NCBI RefSeq assembly: GCF_000003855.2
Contig: NW_003101680.1
Span: forward strand, 3,970,144 to 4,034,143
Reading direction: 5' to 3'
Length of the DNA: 64,000 bases
Source: Blastomyces gilchristii SLH14081
Taxonomy: Eukaryota > Ascomycota > Eurotiomycetes > Onygenales > Ajellomycetaceae
The notes beneath the pieces were generated by a model. That model was not told the DNA's origin, searched no databases, and worked only from the letters and a program-made list of their open reading frames with translations. Position numbers and translations under genes: made by a program. Numbering within the stretch: the first letter of the stretch is position 1; every line of letters starts with the position of its first letter. Shown here in pieces: positions 11,679-23,283 of the stretch.

Positions 11679-11936
11679 TGTGGCGGGCTGCGCCTGATCA
11701 ATTATATAGACTATTTCATTACACTTCACAGATTTCAACCGCTTCATTCTCGAATGCGTATAGTCTGATTCTCAGCTATTCTTGATCACTGATTCTCGGC
11801 CACCACATATGTGTATAAATATTCACTTCAATCACTGATTCTCACACTTTCTCTTTTCTTTCCTTCTCTAACATTTTTCTCTTTGTTATATAAGACCTAT
11901 ATATTATACTGATCTATTCAGTGTAGGCCTCTTATA
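11679..11936 (+). repeat. Gypsy-2a 5' LTR
   Basis: 258 bp, same length as 17052-17309. It contains the block GATTCTCGGCCACCACATA once, whereas Gypsy-2b LTRs contain this block in expanded form. The terminal CA has become TA (CTCTTATA). Confidence 0.93.
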
Positions 11937-12237
11937 CTAGAAAAACATTCATTGTCTTCTTATTAGAAATGATTATTCACATATTATCTTCTCATTAGAA
12001 ATAATTATTCATTGAGAGATATCTGAACATGTAACAACATATAAGAAAGAGAAACAGTTAAGCAGACACTGAGTTCTCAGATAGAAGCTTGCTTACCAGT
12101 CACTCTGACTCTGTAATAAAATCTTATAAGAGAATATCAGTGAAAGCCCTGAGAGTTCTGACACTCAGACATATGAGAATATAATTACACTTCTTCAAAT
12201 TTCACAGATATTATACATCTGATAAAATGATATAATC

Positions 12238-13410
12238 ATGTCTAACAATAATATGAGAGAACCCTCGAGTGCGAGTATAGATATAATACCACAGTGACTC
12301 TGAGTAATGTTGAAATTACAACAGCAACAGATAGCAGACATGCATGCAACTCAACAACTTCAATATGAAGAGATTTAACAATTAACTCATGTGATTTCAA
12401 CATCTACAGAATTGAATATAAAAGCACTGAAAGAACACTTAGATGCTTCTGTATATTTCAATACTTTCAATCTCACTCTTTACTCATCATGAAGAATGAA
12501 AATGCTTGTGAAACTGACTGTAGATGAAGATGTCATCAGTTTATTAATCAATCAAGATTGATATATCAATGAATGATTGAAGAATCATGTGAAACAGAAA
12601 TTTCACTCATGAATGAAAGCATGTGAATCAGTGTTGTAAATGTCTGATAATATTATGAAACATCTTGATATTCTGTTCTGAGACACTGCTATGCAACAGA
12701 AAGTATTAGATTGATTACAGAGTATCTGACAGAGAAACACTTCTCTTACAACATTCATCTCTGACTTCAACATCAAGATTCTAGAAGCAGGTGATCAATC
12801 TTGAGAGAATTGAATAAAGATTAGCATGCTTAAGAAGGCATTGACTTTTGAACTCTTACAGGCTCTTATAAGTATAGATGAAGACCAGACTTATGAAGAC
12901 TTCTACACACAGCTCTGAACATTGAATGACTGTCTTATCAAGCTCAAGAGTATACAGAACAGTGATAGAAGATGTTATATTTCAGTCACTCACACACCTG
13001 TGCTGAAGAATAACAACAATGATGCAGATGCTATGAACTGAATAGACTTGAATGTCTATGCATAAGCAAGAGTCTTCACTGTCTGAACAGACTTCTGAGT
13101 TCCTGGGATTACTTCTGAAGAAGTCACTGATTGATGTCAATGAGAAGTGTGTATCAACTGTAACTGATCAGAGCACATTGTTTTCAACTGCTGATTAACC
13201 TATGTACCTTCTCAATCAAGAGAAAGATTAGTGTCTTCTTGTTTGAAAGATGAATCAGTGTCTGTTCACATCAATCATATTGCAGTGAAGAAAGATTTAG
13301 AAGATAATTATAAGAATGCTCTGATAAAACAGGAAAAAGATTAGCTTCTGTTCAAATTCATAAACAGAAGCTTGAAGAGGTCAGATGACAATGATTTAAA
13401 GAGAAAATAA
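12238..13410 (+). pseudogene. Gypsy-2a Gag (inactivated)
   Basis: ATG 12238 (MSNNNMREPSS) opens a frame of 391 codons ending at TAA 13408-13410. It contains several internal TGA/TAA codons, mainly where Trp, Arg or Gln is expected. A helical capsid-type region (12700-12990) includes LTFELLQALISIDEDQTYED. A zinc knuckle follows at 13149-13193 with spacing CINCN-x-SEHIVFNC, matching CX2CX4HX4C. The product would package element RNA in a virus-like particle. The pol ATG lies 2 bases after the gag stop in a different frame. The 300 bases before it (11937-12237) are the untranslated leader; I see no tRNA match clear enough to name the primer. Confidence 0.85.
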
Positions 13411-13412
13411 TA

Positions 13413-16400
13413 ATGAATGCAATTCTTGTATCTACTGTGATTGATAACATGTATAATATGAAAGCCATGATAGACAGTGATCTATGTCACTATGCAATGA
13501 TAAAATCTTCAGTTGTAAGATGCCATAATCTTCAGTGTATCTTCTTATCAAAACCCTGACTTCTCACAGAATTTGATGACTCAAAAGATGTTTGTACCTG
13601 TTACATGATGAAACTAAACATAGATGTGAGAGATCATCAATGTGAAGATGTCTATGCATATAAAGTTAATAATCTCAATTATAATCTTATGTTGAAACTT
13701 GTCTGACTATCTAAATAAGATATCTTATTGAATGCTTGAAACAGAAGCTTGATATTCTCTAACAATGATAGAATTCATAAAGATGATATTCACAAGACTA
13801 TGAATCTTACACAGATCTCTGTCAATGCTTATAAAATACTCTGAAAAAGAAGTTATTATCAAAACTGCTGACAGAGTTGCTGACAAGATCACTGATAGCA
13901 GAATCATATGTCAATCTATTTCATCAGTCTGCCTGATATCAAGAAGGCTCTAGAAAAGTTATTCTGTGATACAATAATAGATTCTCATATGAAACTTTCT
14001 CAACAATATTATGATTATCTAGATGTCTTTCAACAAGACAATATTATGAATATATCTTCTTTATGAGACTCAGGAGTGAATCACAGTATCAAGTTAGAAA
14101 AGAAGAATAATAAGAACCCTGAGCCACTGTGAGACCCTTTTTATAATATGTCTTGAGATGAACTTCTTCTTCTTCAGAAGACACTCAATGATCTGTTAGA
14201 TAAGAAATTTATATATATTAGTAACTCTTCTGCTGCAGCTTCTATTCTCTTTGTAAAGAAGTCAGATAAAGAACTCTGATTCTGTGTGAACTACTGAGAT
14301 CTGAACAGATTGACAAAGAAAGATTGATATCTCTTATCTCTCATCAATGAAACTCTAGTATAGATCAGATGAGCTCAATGATTTACAAAGCTAGATATTA
14401 TTACTGTGTTTCATAAGATTTATATCACTGAAGAAGATGAATAGCTTACAGTATTCTGAACACATTATAATCTCTTTAAATGAATAGTCATACTCTTTGA
14501 ACTGACTAACACTCTCAGTACATTTTAGATGTATATCAACTGAGCACTTTGAGATTTTCATGATGAGTTTATATCTGCTTATCTGGATAATATTCTCATC
14601 TTCACTTATAAATTCAGAAAAGAATATCAAGAGTATATGTGAAGAGTATTATAATAACTATAAAAAGCAGAACTATCAATTAATATTGATAAGTGTGATT
14701 TTAAAGTTAAGAGTACTAAATACTTAGGTTTCATCATAGAAGCTGATAAGAGAATTTGAATAAATTCTGAGAAGATCTCTATCATTCTTGAATGAGAAGC
14801 TTTACATACTATGAAAGATGTATGAAGCTTTATTGAATTTGCTAACTTCTATTAGTAATTTATATGAAACTTCTCAGATATTATAAGATCACTTACAGAT
14901 CTCACTAAGAAAGACTCAGTATTTCAATAATCAGTGAACACTGAAGCTGCACTTATACAGATAAAGAAGATGTTCATTAATACTTCTCTACTAATAATAT
15001 TCAATTCTGATCATAAAACAGTTGTTGAGGTTAACTTCTCTGACTATGTGATAGAAGAAGTGATATTATAATATAATAATAAAGATATTCTATAATCATA
15101 TGCTTTTATATCTAAGAAACTGAGTTCTGCTGAATACAATTATGAGATCTATGATAAGAAACTTCTTACAATTGTATGCTGTTTAGAAGAATGAAACTCT
15201 GAACTCTGAAGTATCTCTGAATTTGAGATAATCATAGATTATAAGAATCTTAAATACTTTATAACTATCTATAAACTCACTGAATAATAGATGTGATAAT
15301 CTAAGTTCTTAAGCTGCTTTCATTTTACAATACACTACTGTTCTGACAGTCAGAACTTGATGATAGATGCTCTCTTATAATGAGAGTAAGATATATCATC
15401 TAATATAACAGATACTTACTGAATGAACTGAGAGCATCAGCTCTTGAACCTGAAGATACTAGTTAATTAAGATGAAACAGCTCATGACACTATACATACT
15501 TCTTTAATTAGAACTATATATACTTCTTCAGTTAGAACTATCACTGATATCTTAACTTCTTCTGAATCTACATTAGATAAGCTATGATATATGACAGCTC
15601 AAACTGATGAACTTCTCTGAGCACTCACTGAAGTAGTATAACAAGAAGCACTCTGATTTCCCTCAGAACTATGTGTAAGAATCAACATCTTAGAATATTC
15701 AATTGATGATAATAACACTCTATGATTCTGTGAATAATACTGAGTCTCTCACTCTGAACTCTTATATACTCAGATAATACAAGAGATGCATGATTTATAT
15801 ATAACTGATCATTCAGACTGTGAATAACTGTATAGAATAATCTTCTAAGAGTTCTATTAATCTGAGATATTAAACAGTATCAGATGCTTTATCTGAAACT
15901 ATAATCACTGTTCTTCTATTATCTTATGAAAGAACTGTAGAAAAGATCTACTGCAATCACTCAATGTCTCTGATAGAATCTGATAAGATGTAGTAATTAA
16001 CTTTACTGTTAATCTATCTAAGAGTAAAGATTGTAGAAATATTCTGATCATCATTAACTGATTAAGTAATAATGTAATATTGAAATCTTGTAATAAGATG
16101 AATACTGAATAAGTCACTGAAGCCTTCTTACAGAGTTCATTCTATCAGATACATGAGTTACTGAGATTAATAGTATTAAATTAAGACTACTAATTTATGA
16201 GTACTCTTTGAATAAGAATCTATCAAGTTCTCAAGATTATATATTATCTGTCAACTGTCTATCATTCTGAGACTGATGATGTATTAGAATAAATAATTCA
16301 AATTATAAAGAATTATCTTTATAAGTTCTGTAATTACTTATAAGATAATTGATATAATCTTCTTCTACATGCAGAGATTACTATCAATAATTAAGATATT

Positions 16401-17051
16401 ATTTCAACAGATATAAGTCTGTTTTTTCTTATACATAGATATCACATGAAAGTATTGAATCTTCTAGAGATTACACAGTTTACACTGAATCTCTGCAGTC
16501 TGATTCAAATCACTGATAATATAGTAATAAAGCTCTGAGATATCTGCAACTGAATAGAGATCTTCATAACAATTATAAAACAAGATCAAGAAGATTAAAT
16601 TAATATCTGATAAGATTCTGCAGAGCAGTATAAGATAGAAGATCTTATATAATTGAATCTCAAGAATATACAAATCACATGTTCATCTTGCACACTAGAT
16701 TACTATTATATCAGATATAAAATGATAGAAGTTCTAGATAATTATAACTACTGTCTTAACACATCATCAGAGATTTATAATATCTTTTATACAAGCTTAC
16801 TTCACTGTACTATTACTGATTCATTCTCTTGTTAACTGACTTCTGACTGACAGCTGCCAGACATCATAGAAGAAGATAATGAGCTTGAGTGAGAGATTAA
16901 GAATATTCTTGATAAGAGATTCTGCAGCTGTGACTGATAATATCTTATAAAATGAGTCAGCTATGATCAACTGACCTGAACTCTGAGTTCAGTGTTATCT
17001 AAAACAGCAGTTCTTGACTGATGAGAACTGCTTCTGAAAGAGAGAGGCTAA
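13413..17051 (+). pseudogene. Gypsy-2a Pol: protease, RT, RNase H, integrase, chromodomain (inactivated)
   Basis: A single frame of 1,213 codons (ATG 13413, TAA 17049-17051) with dozens of internal stops, mostly TGA at conserved Trp. Order: retropepsin about 13475-13500 (MKAMIDSD, DSG degraded); RT 14060-14650 with FCVNY-x-DLN, FTKLDI preceded by TGA for Trp, and YLDNILIFT as catalytic box; RNase H 15000-15400 ([20 protein letters not shown]); integrase 15900-16480 (GRRN-like KDCRNILIIIN, YHSETDD); chromodomain 16858-17045 (EEDNELE-x-EIKNILDKR, VSYDQL). The C-terminal codons GAAAGAGAGAGG (17036-17047) double as the likely polypurine tract, since the stop abuts the LTR. The chromodomain would steer integration to heterochromatin-type marks (family knowledge). 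Confidence 0.92.
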
Positions 17052-17309
17052 TGTAATGAGCTGCACCTGATCCATTATATAGACTATTCTATTACACTTC
17101 ACAGATTTCAACTGCTTCATTCTCGAACATGTATACTTCAATTCTCGGCCATTCTTAATCACTGATTCTCGGCCACTACATACGTGTATAAATATTCACT
17201 TCAATCACTGATTCTCGCACTTTCTCTTTTCTTTTCTTCTCTAACATTTTTCTCTTTGTTATATAAGACCTATATATTATACTGATCTATTCGGCGTAGG
17301 CTCCTTACA
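17052..17309 (+). repeat. Gypsy-2a 3' LTR
   Basis: 258 bp. The 5' end reads TGTAATGAGCTGCACC where the partner has TGTGGCGGGCTGCGCC, all G/A changes. The terminal TTACA is kept, followed by TSD ACTCT. Confidence 0.93.
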
Positions 17310-19930
17310 ACTCTCTTTCAATTATAATAAATAATCACTTTATTCTTCACATCTGATTTCAGGTTATAAAATTTATGAAAAACTCAATACAAACACTGAC
17401 ATAAACTATGAAATAATTATTAATAGATTGTATTGCAGATTACTGAAGAGTTATCTCTTTACTATAATTACTATAACTTCATTCAGAAACATTCATCATG
17501 AACTGATCATGACTCTGAAGAAATTTTCTAACATTTGAAGTCATCAGAATACAGATAATAAAAGAAAAATAATCAGAAAATTACTACTGAACTAATAAGT
17601 TACTCTATCAAATAATAATTTTTAATAATACTAACTTTCTAATTTGAAGAAAATCATGTGAAAATAATTACATATCAGTACTCTGATTTCATAACTCTTA
17701 TCTGATAACTTCTATGAATAATTACTTTATATATATATATCTCTGAATCTTTCTCTTCAATCAATTGAAAACTCTGAATTTCAAACACTTCTTTAAATAC
17801 TTAATTCAAATCTTTATATTTCATATTGATTCTGTCTTCAGTTCAATCTTGAGATATACTACAAAGTCAATATATAATATCTAGAATCAGAGTTGAAGAA
17901 TTATTAAAGAGTATCTCTCACAGTAAATATATAAACTAGTATTAATAATCTTACATTTATAAGAGTTACATGTTATTATATTGATAAGAACTGAACTTAT
18001 TCAGAGATATTAATTGAATTTGAATCATTAATTAGTAGTCATACTGAGAATTATATAATAAAGATATTAATAACTGTGATTAAAAATAACTATTAAAATA
18101 TTAGTCTCAGTCTTCTTACAATTATAACTGATAATACTATGAATAACTATACTATGATGAAGAGCTTGAAGTAAAAATTGACTTTATATTTCTAAAATAA
18201 TAAATAAGATCATATTCTCTGTACTACTTATATGATTCAACTTATGATGCAAACACTGATAAAGAATCTTAATATTGAGATGAAGAATAATAAGATAACT
18301 GATTCTTGAGATAAGAATAAGATGAAAGTAATTACTTAAGTAACTTTTACATTTACTTTGTAAAAGATAATATTTTTTAATAACACTTTTTAATATTGTT
18401 TTTTAATAATACTTTTTAATAATACTACTGTTAATTTTGAATAGATTGACTAATAATTTAAATATCACAGATTTGAAACATTACTAATACAATTTCTATC
18501 TTCTCTAATCAATAATAATAATTTCATAATATTCAATAAATAAATAAATTAGTCATATCACTGAATATGATACAGAATATTAGACTATGATGAAGTTCAA
18601 TATATAAGATGACTATTCAGACTCTTCAATTATATCAGATAATTGATTATTAAGTATAACACTCTGATTGAGAAAAGATTCAGATATTGAAACTTTCTGA
18701 TATAAAGTAAACTCAGTTGAAATATGTGATTAATTTACTGTTTTAGTTTTATAAAATAATAAAGACAGTCTTAATCACTTATATATCAATGCTGCAGTCA
18801 GTCTGATAAGTATATAATAGTTTATTTACTTATCTTAAGAAGCAGTTGAATCACTTAAAAAGAAATTCAGTCTGAGATAATACTATAGTGCAGACTATTA
18901 TTACTGTAAGAAATAAACTGATATATTACTACAGCAAAACTGAACAATCTTTTACAGAGTACTATACTGTAGTAGCTCTACTAGATCTCTTCTATCAAGT
19001 TAATATCTATACTTCTCAAGATTGAACAGAGAAGAAATAAAACTTATATATTAAATTAGTCTGAGACTACTATAATGCTAACTATCAGAGATTTGAATGA
19101 GCAGATAGTCAAGATATAAAGACAGTGAAATACAATTCTCTAGTAAGTAACAATCTTTGATAACACTTTATATTACATAGAACTATAATACTAACTTTGA
19201 AACAGAACTTATATACATTGATTATAACTGAAAATCAGACAAAACTACATGCTTATAAAACTGAATTTGATTACTATTTTCAAGATAATTCAATAAATTT
19301 ATATATTAAATCAATTCTAGAGTTATGAAAAATTATTGAGAGTATATATTCAACTGTTGCACTGATAATATATGATATTCTGACAATTTCATTGACAGAG
19401 ATGAGAATGAAGTGAAAGTTCAACTCAAGTTGAGATATTTATCACTATTATCAGAGATAATTATAAGAAGAAATAATCAAGAAACTTATGATTGTAAAAT
19501 ATAGAATTATCAGACAGTTTAATATCTCTGATCACAGTATATCAGAGAAGTATAGTTTTTATGAGAAAGTAAAGAATAAACTTGTATAAGAATGTATTTA
19601 GTTATTTTATAAGTATTATCAATAATCATTATTAAATTCTGATTATATAAGTAATCACTGAATGAACTGAATGAGATTGATTTTAATCTTCAGTCTCAGT
19701 TTCATTCTGATTTTGAAAGAATGATTATCTTTCACAGTTTATTCTGAGAAATTACTCTTCTTTCACTGTTCTTGAATTAAATCTGGTCATTTTTCACATC
19801 ATTTCTCTCAGAAATAGTTCATTTTCAGATTTTGTTAAGACTTGGTCCTGATGAGACTCATGTCAAGAAATGTATGAGATCAGATCAAATGAGATAAAAT
19901 GTGAAATTCATGATCTCATCAGTCAGTCTA
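17310..19930 (+). mobile_element. hAT transposon copy B, segment 3, with terminal inverted repeat
   Basis: Reverse complement of copy C (21302-24861 minus insertions). It ends at 19930 in ...CATCAGTCAGTCTA, the mutated form of the family end GGCGGCCAGTCTA. The transposase is encoded here on the plus strand. The flanking 8-mer GTCAGAGT (19931-19938) is the presumed TSD. Segments 1-3 together make this copy about 5 kb, truncated on the left by copy A. Confidence 0.85.
17870..19601 (+). pseudogene. hAT transposase, copy B (heavily mutated)
   Basis: The frame through 18936 reads into a typical hAT C-terminal region. At 18936-19010 it gives EYYTVVALLDLFYQVNIYT, the segment before the C-terminal domain. 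At about 19330-19540 it gives a dimerisation-like (hATC) region: YSTVALIIYDILTISLTEM, then KFNSS-x-DIYHYY and KKLMIVKYRIIRQFNISDHS, corresponding to the YP-LA-A-D-L-IP ... F..A..... RR.L ... core. The frame closes at TAG 19599-19601. Internal TGA/TAA/TAG codons are frequent, so this copy is dead. The N-terminal half (before 18560) is too decayed to place the start or a BED zinc finger; the left boundary given is a guess. The enzyme would cut and paste elements with TAGACTG ends, including S1-S3. Confidence 0.7.
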
Positions 19931-19938
19931 GTCAGAGT

Positions 19939-20443
19939 TAGACTGATCACTGAGATCATGAATTTTATATTTAATTACATTTGATCTGGTCTTATACATT
20001 TCTTAATGTGAATCTCACTGAGACTAGTTATTAAAAAAACATGTAAAGTGACTATATATCAGATCTTAAAATGAAATCATGACTTGAAAAAAATAAGAAA
20101 GTAGTCTTATTTAATTTCATTTAGTCTCATTCTTAGTATAAAGTTACTATTTTTAGACATTTTAAGGTTTTTTTAAACTATTTTTAATTTTTTAAAAAGT
20201 AACACTTTTTAATAACACTTAAATGAGATTTAAAGTTATTTAAAGTAATAAAAATAATTTAAATTGAGAAGTGAAAATCATAGTTTTATTTGAAAAATGT
20301 AATAAGAGTAGACAGTAAGTCTCACTGAGACAGTATAAAACTACTATCTAATATTAAAACTGTGTAATGAGATCAGTTAAATTAGTCATGAAATTATTAA
20401 AAAATCTGATTCTAATCTCAGATACAGTTACATAGTCAGTCTA
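19939..20443 (-). mobile_element. hAT MITE S1 (non-autonomous, 505 bp)
   Basis: Begins TAGACTGATCACTGAG and ends CATAGTCAGTCTA. It is flanked by a perfect 8-bp TSD GTCAGAGT (19931-19938 and 20444-20451), the hAT size. Internal sequence matches S2 and S3 in reverse orientation but is more AT-rich. The outermost ~100 bases match the end of hAT copies B and C, so it is an internally deleted or terminal-end derivative. It has no coding capacity. Confidence 0.9.
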
Positions 20444-20451
20444 GTCAGAGT

Positions 20452-21173
20452 TATAATTATGTAATAAGAGTAAATGATATACTTAGCAAGGTCAAGTTTT
20501 CTATATATATACTAGCTTGTGAGAAGTATATAATGAAAGAATTAGTAAGTGGGATTATATAATTTAACGGTCTCGCTGATCAGAGTAGCTATATGTAATA
20601 CTATATATAAAATTTGCCTTCAAATCAACTACATATCAGGTCACGTGATCTGGCTTACTAATTCTTCCATTATATAACTTTTTACAAGCTAGTACTCTTT
20701 CAATCAGACAAGCTTTACATTTTTCACAGATTATAAGATCTGTTTTGTATAAAATCACTGCTAATTCAGAATTTCTTATTAATATAATTATTATTTTAAC
20801 TACTGCTTCATTCAATACATCTATCAGGTGTTAAATTCATCTTATTCTATTAGTATTAATATATTTGAGATCTTGATGATCAATAATACTACTGCTCACT
20901 TAAAAAAAAGAGACTTGCAGAAAACACATGACATTGCAAAAAAAAAAAAAAACAAGAAAAGAAAGAGAATAATATTAGCAAGAATTCAATGAATAAATAT
21001 TAAGATAGCAGATTTAACATGATCTTATTTATATATATATTCACAATCTTATATTCTTTTTACTGAGTCAGTTGCAGTTGATAATGATAATTCTTCATAC
21101 TTATACTCTGTCAGTGAATATTCTTCTGAGGCATTTGAAAGCTTTAATAATAAACATCTTAAAACACTCTCTC
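20452..21173. other. Spacer between the two hAT arms (no gene seen)
   Basis: Apart from the MITE at 20512-20692, this AT-rich DNA has no homologue elsewhere in the window and no ORF or RNA I recognise. It contains an A14 run near 20938. It may be remnant host intergenic DNA or an older, unrecognisable repeat. Confidence 0.6.
20512..20692. mobile_element. 181-bp MITE with TA target duplication (Tc1/mariner-like)
   Basis: Imperfect terminal inverted repeats of about 39 bp: CTAGCTTGTGAGAAGTATAT... at the left and the reverse complement of ...ATATAACTTTTTACAAGCTAG at the right. It is flanked by TA on each side (20510-20511 and 20693-20694). The interior keeps CpG (TTTAACGGTCTCGC, GGTCACGTGATC), so it is far less mutated than its surroundings. 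The superfamily is inferred only from TSD and TIR form. Confidence 0.8.
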
Positions 21174-21301
21174 TGTAAGAGGCCTACGCTGAATAGATCA
21201 GTATAATATTTATAGATCTTATATAACAAAGTGAAAAATGTTAGAGAAGAAAAGAAAGAGAAAGTGTGAGAATCAGTAATTTAAGTAAATATTTATACAT
21301 G
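21174..21301 (-). repeat. Truncated LTR of the Gypsy-2 family (reverse orientation)
   Basis: TGTAAGAGGCCTACGCTGAA at the left is the reverse complement of the Gypsy-2 LTR 3' end, and the match continues to TATTTATACATG. The LTR is then broken by the TIR of hAT copy C at 21302. It is the oldest layer visible here. The last 8 bases TATACATG (21294-21301) should be the copy C TSD. Confidence 0.85.
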
Positions 21302-22263
21302 TAGACTGGCCGCTGGGACTATGAATTTCACATTTGATCTCATTTAGTCTGATCTCATACATTTCTTGATGTGAGTCTCATCAGAACCAAGTCTTAAAAA
21401 AATCTGAAAATGAATCATTTCTGAGAGAAATGACATGAAAAATGATCAGATTTAATTCAAGAACAGTGAAATGAGAGTAATTTCTCAGAATAAACTGTGA
21501 AAGATAATCATTCTTTCAAAATCAGAATGAGACTGAGACTGAAGATTAAATTCAGTCTCATTCAATTCATTCTGTAATTGCTTATATAATCAGAATTTAG
21601 TAACAATTATTGATAACAGTTATGAAATAATTAAATACATTCTTATATAAGTTTATTCTTCACTTTCTTATGAAAACTACACTTTTCTGATATACTATGA
21701 TCAGAGATATTAAACTATCTGATAATTTTATATGTTATAATTATAAGTTTCTTGATTATTTCTTCTTATAATTGTTCTCACTAATAGTGATAAATATCTT
21801 AGCTTGAGTTAAACTTTTGCTTCATTCTTATCTCTATCAATGAAATTGTCAGAATATCACATATTATCAGTGTAATAGTTGAATATATACTCTCAACAAT
21901 TTTTTATAACTCTAGAATTGATTTAGTATACAAATGCATTGAATCATCTTGAAAATAGCAGTTAAATTCAGTTTTATAAGTATATAGTTTTATCTGATTT
22001 TCAGTTGTAATTAATGTATGTAAGTTCTATTTCAAAGTTAGTATTATAGTTCTATATAATATAAAGTATTATCAAAGATTATTACTTACTAGAGAATTGT
22101 ATTTCACTGTCTTCACATCTCTAACATCTACTTATTCAAATCTCTGATAGTTAGCATTGTAGTAGTCTCAGATTAATTTAATATATAAGTCTCATTTCTT
22201 CTCTGTTCAATCTTATGAAGTGTAGATATTAACTTAACAGAAGAGATCTAGTAGAGCTGCTAT
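21302..22263 (-). mobile_element. hAT transposon copy C, segment 1, with terminal inverted repeat
   Basis: Starts TAGACTGGCCGCTGGGAC and is the mirror image of copy B 19930 back to about 18980. It carries the C-terminal part of the transposase on the minus strand. It ends at the S3 insertion with TSD GCTGCTAT (22256-22263). Confidence 0.87.
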
Positions 22264-23283
22264 TAGACTGACCGTGTGACCGTGTCTGAGACCAGGACCA
22301 GATTTTTTGATAGTCTCATTATTAGACTGACCGTGTGACCGTGTCTGGGACCAGGACCAGATTTTTTGATAGTCTCATTACCAATTCGACTGATCTCATT
22401 ACACGGTTTTAACATTAGATAGTAGTTTCATACTGTCCCAGTGAGACTTACTGTCTACTCTTGTCACATTTTCTAAATGAGACCATGATTTCCACTTCTC
22501 AATTTAAATTATTTTTATTGCTTTAAATGACTTTAAATCTCATTTGAGCGTTATCAAAAAGTGTTACTTTTTAAAAAATTAAAAATAGTCTAAAAAAAAC
22601 CTTAAAATGTCTAAAAATAGTAACTTTATGCCAAGAATGGAACTAAATGAGATCAAATGAGACCACTTTCTCATTTTTTTCAAGTCATGGTTCCATTTTA
22701 AGATCTGATATATAGTCACTTTACATGTTTTTTTAATAGCCAGTCCCAGCGGGATTCACGCCAAGAAATGTATGGGACCAGACCAAATGGGACCAAACAT
22801 GAAATTCATGGTCCCGGCGGCCAGTCTACTCATTATCAATTTGACTGATCTCATTACACAGTTTTAACATTAGATAGTAGTCTTATACAGTCTCAGTGAG
22901 ACTTACTGTCTACTCTTATCACATTTTTCAAATGAGATCATGATTTTCACTTCTCAATTTAAATTATTTTTATTGCTTTAAATGACTTTAAATCTTATTT
23001 GAGTGTTATCAAAAAGCGTTACTTTTTAAAAAATTAAAAATAGTCTAAAAAAAACCTTAAAATATCTAAAAATAGTCACTTTATGCTAAGAATGAGACTA
23101 AATGAGATCAAATAGAATCACTTTCTCAATTTTTTCAAGTCATGGTTTTATTTTAAGATCTGATATATAGTCACTTTGCATGTTTTTTTGATAGCTAGTC
23201 CCAGCGGGATTCACGCCAAGAAATGTATGAGACCAGACCAAATGAGACCAAATGTGAAATTCATAGTCCCGGCGGCCAGTCTA
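22264..23283 (+). mobile_element. hAT MITE S3 (506 bp), interrupted by S2
   Basis: S3 consists of 22264-22322 plus 22837-23283, beginning TAGACTGACCGTGTGACC and ending GGTCCCGGCGGCCAGTCTA-like (CATAGTCCCGGCGGCCAGTCTA at its right end). TSD GCTGCTAT lies at 22256-22263 and 23284-23291. The unoccupied site is visible in copy B as GCTACTAC in reverse. It retains many CpG and CC sites near its ends. No ORF. Confidence 0.93.
22323..22828 (+). mobile_element. hAT MITE S2 (506 bp), nested in S3
   Basis: A second copy of the same MITE, inserted into S3 with TSD CTCATTAT at 22315-22322 and 22829-22836. It is the least mutated member (GGGACCAGGACCAG, CCCAGCGGGATTCACGCC), suggesting the most recent insertion of the family in this window. 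Confidence 0.94.

Larger units (their letters stand above)
11679..17309 (+). mobile_element. Gypsy-2a: complete chromovirus LTR retrotransposon
   Basis: 5631 bp with 258-bp LTRs at 11679-11936 and 17052-17309, beginning TGTGGCGGGCTGCGCC and ending CCTTACA (3' copy). The 5-bp TSD ACTCT lies at 11674-11678 and 17310-17314. The unoccupied site is present in hAT copy C (reverse of 30121-30140, GAATGCTCTCTTTC). Gag and Pol occupy two adjacent frames, and Pol ends in a chromodomain. The Pol stop codon touches the 3' LTR. A second, longer-LTR member (Gypsy-2b) is at 30452-36705, and a truncated LTR of the family lies at 21174-21301. Confidence 0.96.
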
